From positions 1-7,298 of the forward strand of contig PUMK01000164.1 of the NCBI GenBank assembly GCA_003551325.1: a stretch of DNA of 7,298 bases, given 5' to 3'. Shown piece after piece: positions 1 to 5,379 of this stretch. Within the stretch, counting starts at the first letter, position 1. Every line of letters begins with the position of its first letter. This DNA is from Candidatus Acetothermia bacterium. Lineage in GTDB: Bacteria; Bipolaricaulota; Bipolaricaulia; Bipolaricaulales; Bipolaricaulaceae. The notes beneath the pieces were generated by a model that did no database searches, was not told where the DNA came from, and worked only from the letters and a program-made list of their open reading frames with translations. A program made the position numbers and the translations under genes.

Positions 1-112
1 TCCGACGTGTGGCGCATGCGTGCGGCCGTACCCCTAACTATCAAATCCCGGGCCCAGGCGAGGGCCTGAGGGTAGTCGTTTGTGGGCGCGAGGAGCAACC
101 GCCGCGAGATCA

Positions 113-151
113 TCCTTGCAAATATGGAGCTGAGCTCCAGAAATGCAAGGA
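113..151. repeat. Two-tier inverted repeat (hairpin)
   Basis: The outer arms TCCTTGCA (113-120) and TGCAAGGA (144-151) are perfect 8-base complements. The inner arms TGGAGC (125-130) and GCTCCA (134-139) are perfect 6-base complements around a TGA loop. The tiers are separated by a symmetric 4x4 internal loop (AATA opposite GAAA). The element is centred on base 132 and is nearly as stable from either strand. No T-run follows, so a simple intrinsic terminator is unlikely. It could be a structural RNA stem, a mobile-element end or a protein-binding palindrome. Confidence 0.7.
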
Positions 152-191
152 AGCTCAACCCTCCCCTCCCGGAAGGTACTTCGTCGCGGAG

Positions 192-207
192 GCGGTGGAG
201 GCACCGC
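192..207. repeat. Short hairpin, 6-base arms
   Basis: The arms GCGGTG (192-197) and CACCGC (202-207) are perfect complements around the tetraloop GAGG. A G-T wobble could extend the stem by one pair on the outside. It lies about 40 bases after the two-tier repeat, in the same unassigned region. Confidence 0.55.
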
Positions 208-263
208 TCGGAAGGTGAGCCATCCATCGAGGCCGGTCAGAAACGTTGCCAACTCCTCGAGAA

Positions 264-279
264 GGCGTATTCCTACGCC
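264..279. repeat. Short hairpin, 6-base arms
   Basis: The arms GGCGTA (264-269) and TACGCC (274-279) are perfect complements around the tetraloop TTCC. It has the same 6-4-6 geometry as the hairpin at 192-207 but a different sequence. No T-tract follows. Confidence 0.55.
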
Positions 280-442
280 AGCGTAACACCCACAGACCGC
301 AATGAGAGGCGGCCATTCCCGGTTAGCTGCCTTGTGGTTTGGCATTCTCTTCCATTAATCTCCCGTTTTTCAGCTCATCGGAAATGAAGGTTGCCATGTT
401 GGAGGATGGTAGGTCAAGTATATTTGTCCAGGTCGCCTGTAC

Positions 443-470
443 TTGACAGGCAAGCGCGCCATGCTATAAC
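443..470 (+). promoter_or_regulatory. Sigma70-type promoter for the winged-helix gene
   Basis: A consensus -35 hexamer TTGACA (443-448) is followed after 16 bases by the -10 hexamer TATAAC (465-470), five of six matches to consensus. Transcription would start near 477 and give a leader of about 125 bases before the ATG at 603. It is the only promoter of this quality that I found in the window. Confidence 0.75.
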
Positions 471-591
471 ATAGCCATACCACAAGGCCAAGCCTGAGCA
501 GGGTTGCGGGAGGTGAGAACAGCGATAAGGGTTGTCAGGGTCGAAAGCCATGTGTGGGCTTGCGGCCCGTCCAAGAGGAGGACGCTTTTCA

Positions 592-597
592 GGGAGG
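592..597 (+). promoter_or_regulatory. Ribosome binding site fixing the regulator start
   Basis: GGGAGG lies 5 bases before the ATG at 603. The frame is open upstream to a TTG at 504 and a GTG at 513, but neither has a well-spaced Shine-Dalgarno sequence. The 603 start is therefore preferred. Confidence 0.75.
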
Positions 598-602
598 TAG
601 TG

Positions 603-971
603 ATGAACGGCGGGCGTGTCCCCGAGGTAAGCAGACGGCAGACAGAGTATCTACTTTCCAAAGTGCTCGATGCCATGAAGAACGACACCCGTAGACAGAT
701 CCTGGGTGTGCTGTCCCGGGAACCCGAGCAGGAGCTGTCCTTTTCCGAACTCAAAGCGATGCTCCCCAGCATTCACAATGGGTCGTTGGCGCATCACCTG
801 AGGGTGCTGCAGATGGCCGACCTTGTGAAACGTACAGTACGCCTCGAGGAGCGGATTCGTAATCCGGACCCTCGTTATTGCTTCTACTCCATCACCGAGT
901 TCGGCCGGTACATCAACGAGGAGATCTGGGCCATTGTCGAGAAAGGGAGCCAGCTGGTGTGCTCTCCCTAG
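603..971 (+). CDS. ArsR-like winged-helix transcriptional regulator
   Basis: This is a 122-residue, soluble, probably DNA-binding protein made of a single winged-helix domain. Residues about 20-38 (VLDAMKNDTRRQILGVLS) match the first helices of ArsR-type repressors, where an Arg-Arg-Gln-Ile-Leu segment is typical. Residues 46-56 form the second helix. Residues 61-75, containing SLAHHLRVLQ, are the recognition helix with the usual Ser-x-x-x-His-Leu-x-x-Leu pattern. Residues 76-98 form the wing, with several Arg residues and the RYCFYSIT strand. I see no paired cysteine metal site of the classical ArsR type: the only cysteines are in the wing and near the C-terminus, so the ligand is unknown. 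It has its own promoter and faces the restriction genes convergently, so it is not in their operon. Whether it controls them, itself or distant genes cannot be told from the sequence. The fold assignment is firm; the specific family is less so. Confidence 0.8.
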   Translation: MNGGRVPEVSRRQTEYLLSKVLDAMKNDTRRQILGVLSREPEQELSFSELKAMLPSIHNGSLAHHLRVLQMADLVKRTVRLEERIRNPDPRYCFYSITEFGRYINEEIWAIVEKGSQLVCSP

Positions 972-978
972 TAACTGA

Positions 979-997
979 GTGACCTGTGGCCGGTCAC
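979..997. repeat. Palindrome after the regulator gene
   Basis: The arms GTGACC (979-984) and GGTCAC (992-997) flank a 7-base spacer and begin 8 bases after the regulator stop codon. No T-run follows, so it is a poor intrinsic terminator. The same half-site recurs at 1114-1124, which would also fit a dimeric protein-binding site. Confidence 0.45.
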
Positions 998-1024
998 GCC
1001 AGATGATCCCCCTATTTGTTAGCG

Positions 1025-1045
1025 CTCCCGGTGGGTCCGCGGGAG
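1025..1045. repeat. GC-rich hairpin between convergent genes
   Basis: The arms CTCCCG (1025-1030) and CGGGAG (1040-1045) surround a 9-base loop. It lies between the ends of the converging regulator and DUF488 genes and could assist termination from either side, although no T-tract is present. Confidence 0.4.
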
Positions 1046-1114
1046 GAGCACACCCCGCACGCGCATACTCCCTCCCGGTGCATCGAGGACGCAGCCTGGA
1101 TATCAGGCAGAAGG

Positions 1115-1134
1115 TGACCGGTCAGGGCTCCCTG
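1115..1134. repeat. Two overlapping palindromes downstream of the DUF488 gene
   Basis: TGACCGGTCA (1115-1124) is a perfect 10-base palindrome. It shares its final CA with CAGGG-CT-CCCTG (1123-1134), which has perfect 5-base arms. Both lie within 40 bases downstream of the DUF488 stop on the minus strand. They may be an inefficient terminator or a protein-binding site. Confidence 0.4.
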
Positions 1135-1149
1135 GAACAGAACCGCCTG

Positions 1150-1590
1150 CTATTCGGCGTTCTCGTCTTGCGTACTGCAAGAGCAAAGCGGCACATACGG
1201 TGTGGGATCGACCACAGCCCCGAGGTCCTGGCTGGCGATCTGGAGGAGGAGCCTCCGGTGGCACGGTTTGTCCTCTCCTTCGTAGCAGATCAAGAAGATG
1301 TCCTTCCTCTTGGCCTTCTCGGAGAGCTCCCGCAGTCTGTCCATTGATCGCTTGCTGCCCCTGATCTCCTCCAGGCAGCGTTGCTCGTAGTTGCTCTTGT
1401 CCCAGGCGTAGTGCACGGCCGATGGATAGCCAGACTCAGGGGAGTACTCCGCCTTCAGCCTCGCAAACTCATCCAACAGTTCCTTGGACGGCGCAAGCTC
1501 GTCGTTGCCCCGGCCCCGGATGACGAGCACCGCCTCTGCTTCAGCCGGAAGCTTCTTCTTCATGCTGAGATACGTCTGCCTCAGAGGCAT
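1150..1590 (-). CDS. DUF488-family protein
   Basis: The product is 146 residues, soluble, with no membrane segment. The diagnostic part is residues 98-116: a hydrophobic strand, then Cys102-Tyr-Glu104 and, after a short charged loop, Cys110-His111-Arg112 followed by a Leu-rich helix. This is the C-x-E...C-H-R signature of the DUF488 family. Its biochemical role is not established, though conserved Cys, His and Arg suggest a catalytic or nucleotide/metal-binding site. The N-terminal half has an Arg-Gly-Arg-Gly loop (25-28) and a Tyr/Trp-rich segment (55-68). The last 20 residues, with two extra cysteines, look unconserved. The ATG at 1590 follows two AGGA copies in tandem, the farther one well spaced as a ribosome binding site. 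The gene starts 50 bases after the ADP-ribosylglycohydrolase remnant and may be the distal gene of the minus-strand block. I see no terminator between it and mcrC. Confidence 0.72.
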   Translation of the reverse strand: MPLRQTYLSMKKKLPAEAEAVLVIRGRGNDELAPSKELLDEFARLKAEYSPESGYPSAVHYAWDKSNYEQRCLEEIRGSKRSMDRLRELSEKAKRKDIFLICYEGEDKPCHRRLLLQIASQDLGAVVDPTPYVPLCSCSTQDENAE

Positions 1591-1640
1591 ATCCTATCCT
1601 GTCCGGCTGGGGAGCCCTCCGCAACCATCATCCAGCGAAC

Positions 1641-1834
1641 TCATGGCACACAGCCGTTGAGCCGACACTGGACGGCCAGCGTGTTCCAGGTGCCGCCCTC
1701 GGCGATGTTAAGGACGCCGTCAGGATAGGTCGCCCGGATCTCTCTTCGGGCGACTGGAACTCGACCAGGCTGCCCAGGGCATCGCCGGCAAGTTGGTCGA
1801 GCAAGCAGCCTTGGGCGCGTGAGTCGCTCCCCAC
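1641..1834 (-). pseudogene. Broken N-terminal remnant of an ADP-ribosylglycohydrolase
   Basis: The GTG at 1834 opens a frame whose residues 6-28 contain GCLLDQLAGDALGSLVEFQS, closely like the first helix and metal-site region of DraG/ADP-ribosylglycohydrolase proteins. These enzymes remove ADP-ribose from proteins or small molecules. After Gln-Ser-Pro-Glu-Glu the frame loses similarity, but shifting by two bases restores it: Ile-Arg-Ala-Thr-Tyr-Pro-Asp-Gly, then Gly-Gly-Thr-Trp-Asn-Thr-Leu-Ala. The break lies in a GA dinucleotide run (plus strand TCTCTC, about 1739-1744), so replication slippage adding one GA explains it. Family similarity then stops near 1670, just before the expected Thr-Asp-Asp-Ser metal-binding motif, and a TGA follows at 1641-1643. 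Only about 65 of the usual roughly 300 residues remain, so the product cannot be active. The GTG lies 15 bases after the mcrC stop, in the same frame, with AGGA 5 bases upstream, so the intact gene was probably part of this operon. The first frame itself runs on without similarity to a stop at 1628. Confidence 0.8.
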
Positions 1835-1849
1835 CTGGGTCCTAGGCCG

Positions 1850-3127
1850 TCAGTCCGCCTGAGGCCATGGTTGCTGCCCACGCGCCAGCGCACGGCGGCT
1901 TGCTCCGGGCACACTCGGCGCCGGAGACCCGCAGTGTTGTGCGACAAGCTCCTCAGCCAGGTCTCGCAAGGCTCCCACCCCGTGTCGGCCGATGTCCACC
2001 GTGCGCACCTGGACGGTGTGGCCGGCGAGTTCGAGCGTCGCGTCGATCGGCTCGTCCACCTGCGGGTAGACGAGCACCACCGCCGCCCTGAGGGCTACCG
2101 CGTAGGCGAACGCCTGGTAGAGGTCGGAGCTCAGGAATCGCTCGGCCTCCCAGTGTTCCGCAGTCGGCCTCTTGTACTTGGCGTCGACCACGAGCCACGG
2201 TGCGTCACGCGGCCCAAGGACGTTGTCCGGCCTCAAGGCCACCGACCAAGGCGGCCCGCCACACCGCACGAGGATCCGATCGGCGTAGGTCCGTTGTCCC
2301 TGGGAGGCCCCAAGACAGGCCTCCGAGAGCGCCCGCTCGAGCGCCGACTCGAACAGCTTGGCCATGGGGAAGAAGAAGGAAGCACCTGCAACGCCCCCGG
2401 GGCTGAGCTCGATCCCGATCGCCTCGATCACGAGCCTGCAAAGCTCGAGGGCAGGGCGGTAGTAGGCGTTCAACCGGTCAAGCCGCGAGGCAGCAAGCAT
2501 CTCCCGCGTGGGCGTGATCAGGGGAACCTGAAGGAAGGCAGTCAGGGCTGAGTAGACCCGTCGCCGGACAGGGGCACACAGCGGCGCCGTGCTCAGGATC
2601 TCCAGCGTCCCCCGAAGGACCCTGTTCTCCACTGTGTCCAAGACGAAGTCCGAGAACCGGCACGGGATGAGTCCAGGCCGTTCCCGACCAGGACGCATCT
2701 GGTTGAAGTCGATGCGCCCCCGCACGTAGGGGATCTCCTCTTCCACCTCGCGGTAGCCCTGCCGGAGACCTTGGGCCAACAGGCGCTCAACCTCCGTCGC
2801 AAGAAGAAGCGCCATCCAGTCTTGCGGACCGCCCTCTTCGATCATGGCCGCCTCGCGGATGGGCGGCATGGTGAGCCCGTAAGCATAGGCGGCAAGCTCG
2901 AGCAAACTGTCCACCGGCCAGCGCGGCCGCACCATGAGTGTTAGTTCTGAGGAGAGAGAGGCAATGCCCACTGTGCCTTCGCGCGGTGCCACACGTGCCT
3001 CGCGCTCCCCTTTCCAAGTGACCCGCAGGGCCTCTTCCAACCTGCGGAGTGCGCTCGCCTCGTCGGCCGTCAGGTAGACGGGCTGTCCTTCGCCCCACTC
3101 CTCGAGCTCCACAACCGTGGTGGTCAT
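1850..3127 (-). CDS. mcrC: McrC-family restriction nuclease subunit
   Basis: McrC is the endonuclease partner of the McrB motor in modification-dependent (type IV) restriction; it stimulates McrB NTP hydrolysis and cuts DNA. The product is 425 residues, somewhat longer than E. coli McrC. The N-terminal 1-130 region is the McrB-interacting part. Residues 134-142 (YVRGRIDFN) and 156-172 (Cys-Arg-Phe-Ser-Asp-Phe...Asn-Arg-Val) match conserved McrC blocks. Residues 252-260 (FFPMAKLFE) match the family's Phe-Pro-Met-x-Lys-Leu-Phe-Glu motif. The PD-(D/E)XK site is complete: Arg-Pro-Asp301, then Asp315-Ala-Lys317 in WLVVDAKYK, with the supporting helix DLYQAFAYA at 335-343. The start overlaps the mcrB stop as ATGA, indicating translational coupling and balanced synthesis. 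The last 25 or so residues are Pro-, Ala- and Arg-rich and look like an unconserved tail. The protein appears intact. Confidence 0.93.
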   Translation of the reverse strand: MTTTVVELEEWGEGQPVYLTADEASALRRLEEALRVTWKGEREARVAPREGTVGIASLSSELTLMVRPRWPVDSLLELAAYAYGLTMPPIREAAMIEEGGPQDWMALLLATEVERLLAQGLRQGYREVEEEIPYVRGRIDFNQMRPGRERPGLIPCRFSDFVLDTVENRVLRGTLEILSTAPLCAPVRRRVYSALTAFLQVPLITPTREMLAASRLDRLNAYYRPALELCRLVIEAIGIELSPGGVAGASFFFPMAKLFESALERALSEACLGASQGQRTYADRILVRCGGPPWSVALRPDNVLGPRDAPWLVVDAKYKRPTAEHWEAERFLSSDLYQAFAYAVALRAAVVLVYPQVDEPIDATLELAGHTVQVRTVDIGRHGVGALRDLAEELVAQHCGSPAPSVPGASRRALARGQQPWPQAD

Positions 3128-5331
3128 GCCCCGAGGAACACCTCCCGGAGCCGCTCTACTTCTTCAGGCCGCGCGTGCAGGTGCTCGGTGAGCACCGGCC
3201 CCAGCTGCCAGTCCCACACCGGCTCGAACCCGTCTTCCGGGATGCGTGGATCCATGAGGTACGTGTGTCCGACAAGCCGGTGGCCGTCGAGCAAGCGGCG
3301 TAGCTCCTCGTTCAGCGCTTCCAGCTTGCGCGCTGCCTGCTCGCCGGTCGCTGCGTCCCCGCGCTCGCTCCACCAACTCCTGAGCACATCGGTGTCAGGG
3401 GGGAACGCGATCTCGAGGAAACGGCGCCGTAATGCGGCGTCCACAAGGGCGATCGACCGGTCAGCTATGTTCATCGTGCCGATGATGAGCACGTTCTCGG
3501 GCAGGGAGAACTCCTCGCCCGAGTAAGGAAGCAAGATGGTCCCGTCCTGCCCCCGGTACTCCACGCTGTAGAGGACCTCGCCGAGAACGCGCGGCAGGTT
3601 CGCCCGGTTCATCTCATCGATGATCAGCACGAACGGGGTGTCAGGGTCACCCTGCGCACTGTCCGCGATCCGCCGCAGGACGCCCGGGCGGATCTCGTAG
3701 CGCACCCCGCCGCCCTCCCCGATCAGCGGGCGGATCCCTTCCATGAAGTCCTCGTAGGCGTACGAAGGATGAAACTGGACGACCTCGACATGGTCGTCGT
3801 CCACAGCCAAGACCCTCGCCAGCTGTCGGGCCACGAAGGTCTTCCCTGTCCCCGGTGGCCCGGAGAACAGCAGGGGCTTTCCGCGTTCGGAGATCTCGAG
3901 CAGCCATGCGGCCCTTTCCTCGGGCCATAGGATCCGCTGCGCAAGTTCACGAGACGGTGGCAGTGGGCCGCCATCGCCGTCTCCGTTTCTCGGTCCCCAT
4001 CCAGCGCCGACGAGGTAGAGGAAGCTCTGCGCATCGATCAGATCACGCACAGGAACTGACTGCTCCTTGAGAGCATGGTACGTCTGCTGTACGAGCGCGC
4101 AGACCTCGGCGTACCTCTGACCGCCGGACACGCTCGGCCACACCGCCCCCACCGCCTCCAGTCCCTGCCGCATGTTGCCCGCGTGGTAGAAGGTGTAGCG
4201 CGTGGGATCGAACGCGCAGAGCAGCATCCCGATGAAGGGGTACGCCGGCAGGTTGACATTCCACTTGGGATCGAATCCCCCTGCGTCGCGAAGCTTGACC
4301 TGGATGGCCTCCATCTCGCTGCGAAAGGTGTCCACCCGCCCGGCAAGATCGACGTCCGAGTGCAGGAGCCCCGAGAGCGGAGCTCGCAGCTCTTCCCCGA
4401 GTCCACGCTCCACAGCACGCGGGATCCATGTGAACTGCGGCACGCCCCACCTGCCTCCGGTGAGGTTGGCGATCGCAGCATGAAGGCTGCTCCCTCCAGA
4501 GGAGAACATCTCGTCCACGAACTCCGCGTCCTCAACCGGGAGTTCCACGTCCTGCGGCGACAGCTCTCCCTTGAAGAACCGCGCGAGCAGCTCGGGGAAG
4601 TCGTCGGATTCCATCGTCGACGGCGAGAAGAGCTGGCGTGCCAAGAGGTGCAGTGCCCACTTGTAACAGCGCTCACCGCGTCTGTACTCATCTGTCTGCA
4701 TGTACTGCCTGAACCACTCCGCAAGTCGGGGCTCGATCACGATGCTTGGTTCGAGCCGATCCAGCAACATCCATAGGAGCGAGTCCAACGTCCAGAGGTC
4801 GGTGTCCAGATCATCCCTCAGTCGAAGGAGAAGCTGGTTGATCGCCTCGTAACGCTCGCCCCTGGTACTCCCTCGTTCGAACGATGGCCATATGCCCAAG
4901 CGCTTGATCGCCTGCTCCGACGTACCGTTCCACACTCCATAGCGATCGGGGTAGGCGACGAGCAACACCGCAGTGGCGATGCCCGGACCCAGCCCATCGA
5001 CCGTCGTCAGAGCTTCATTAAGACGCGCTGCAAGGGGCCGATCTTCATCCAGGAGTACTGCCAGAGCGCCACGCAGACGATCCATGTCCCGGGTAACCTT
5101 GCTTGCCATTCGGTGAAGGCTACTCCAGTGATGGTTGTTCTCGTCTTTCAGGAACTCCTTGAACTCCTCTGCGGGGAGAGAACCCACCCTCTCCGGACGG
5201 AAGACCGGCTGGAAGCGAGCCAGAACCTCATCCTGATGGACGACGACCTCATCATGGGCCTTGTTTCCGGGCTTCAGCTCAGCCTTCGCACTGCGCAGCT
5301 CTTCGAGCGCCTTCTCGTATGCTCCCTGCAT
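3124..5331 (-). CDS. mcrB: McrB-type AAA+ NTPase with duplicated N-terminal domain
   Basis: This is the motor and specificity subunit of an McrBC-type system. The 735-residue product (from the ATG at 5331) has a C-terminal AAA+ domain. Walker A is GPPGTGKT (491-498), Walker B is FVLIIDEMNRAN (567-578), and GTMNIADRS (618-626) matches the McrB signature Met-Asn-x-x-Asp, which in E. coli McrB is linked to GTP use. An Arg cluster (635-637) follows. It belongs to the motors that form rings and activate McrC. The first 440 residues do not look like the E. coli McrB reader. Residues about 57-193 resemble a helix-hairpin-helix glycosylase-like domain (GLGPGIATAVLL at 113-124), and residues about 295-441 are a diverged second copy. 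A linker of about 25 residues rich in Gly, Asp and Pro joins them to the motor. A start at 5364 is possible, but 5331 has a perfect GGAGGTGA upstream. The gene follows the Mrr-like gene by 48 bases and overlaps mcrC by 4. Confidence 0.92.
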   Translation of the reverse strand: MQGAYEKALEELRSAKAELKPGNKAHDEVVVHQDEVLARFQPVFRPERVGSLPAEEFKEFLKDENNHHWSSLHRMASKVTRDMDRLRGALAVLLDEDRPLAARLNEALTTVDGLGPGIATAVLLVAYPDRYGVWNGTSEQAIKRLGIWPSFERGSTRGERYEAINQLLLRLRDDLDTDLWTLDSLLWMLLDRLEPSIVIEPRLAEWFRQYMQTDEYRRGERCYKWALHLLARQLFSPSTMESDDFPELLARFFKGELSPQDVELPVEDAEFVDEMFSSGGSSLHAAIANLTGGRWGVPQFTWIPRAVERGLGEELRAPLSGLLHSDVDLAGRVDTFRSEMEAIQVKLRDAGGFDPKWNVNLPAYPFIGMLLCAFDPTRYTFYHAGNMRQGLEAVGAVWPSVSGGQRYAEVCALVQQTYHALKEQSVPVRDLIDAQSFLYLVGAGWGPRNGDGDGGPLPPSRELAQRILWPEERAAWLLEISERGKPLLFSGPPGTGKTFVARQLARVLAVDDDHVEVVQFHPSYAYEDFMEGIRPLIGEGGGVRYEIRPGVLRRIADSAQGDPDTPFVLIIDEMNRANLPRVLGEVLYSVEYRGQDGTILLPYSGEEFSLPENVLIIGTMNIADRSIALVDAALRRRFLEIAFPPDTDVLRSWWSERGDAATGEQAARKLEALNEELRRLLDGHRLVGHTYLMDPRIPEDGFEPVWDWQLGPVLTEHLHARPEEVERLREVFLGA

Positions 5332-5333
5332 CG

Positions 5334-5341
5334 TCACCTCC
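5334..5341 (-). promoter_or_regulatory. Ribosome binding site deciding the mcrB start
   Basis: On the minus strand GGAGGTGA ends 2 bases before the ATG at 5331, so the GGAGG core is 5 bases away. The upstream in-frame ATG at 5364 has only a weak GAGG. The downstream start is preferred, which removes 11 residues. Confidence 0.7.
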
Positions 5342-5379
5342 ACAGTGCTGGTGGACCCTGGCATCTCAGGACCTCAGCA

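Larger units (their letters stand above)
1..440. other. Left flank without a recognisable gene
   Basis: No open frame here gives a protein I recognise. A plus-strand frame is open from the window edge to a TGA at 216-218; its product is Cys- and Pro-rich without a known motif, and it runs through two of the hairpins described separately. A second frame open from base 1 stops at 67-69. A 103-codon minus-strand frame (34-345) has a proline run and low-complexity composition and looks like chance. Three perfect-armed inverted repeats fall within 113-279, so structured non-coding DNA or mobile-element debris is as likely as coding sequence. I see nothing specific between 345 and 440 beyond a more AT-rich stretch leading to the promoter. 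Confidence 0.5.

Noticed and set aside
34..345. 103-codon minus-strand frame in the left flank
   Set aside because: It has a proline run and no motif or convincing ribosome site, and it overlaps three hairpins.
504..602. N-terminal extension of the regulator from the TTG at 504
   Set aside because: The ATG at 603 has a well-spaced GGGAGG and the winged-helix domain starts soon after it; the extension is Arg/Val-rich without similarity.
979..1134. Intrinsic terminators for the convergent genes
   Set aside because: Several hairpins are present, but none is followed by a T-run on either strand, so I list them only as inverted repeats.
979..1347. 122-codon plus-strand frame after the regulator
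   Set aside because: More than half is antisense to the DUF488 gene, and the rest covers palindromes; there is no ribosome site or recognisable domain.
1871..2551. 226-codon plus-strand open frame
   Set aside because: It lies wholly antisense to mcrC, whose conserved motifs cover the stretch. The open frame follows from GC-rich codon use, and its product has no recognisable motif.
4075..4776. 233-codon plus-strand and 228-codon minus-strand open frames inside mcrB
   Set aside because: Both are other-frame readings of mcrB with Arg/Ser-rich composition; the mcrB frame carries the conserved domains.
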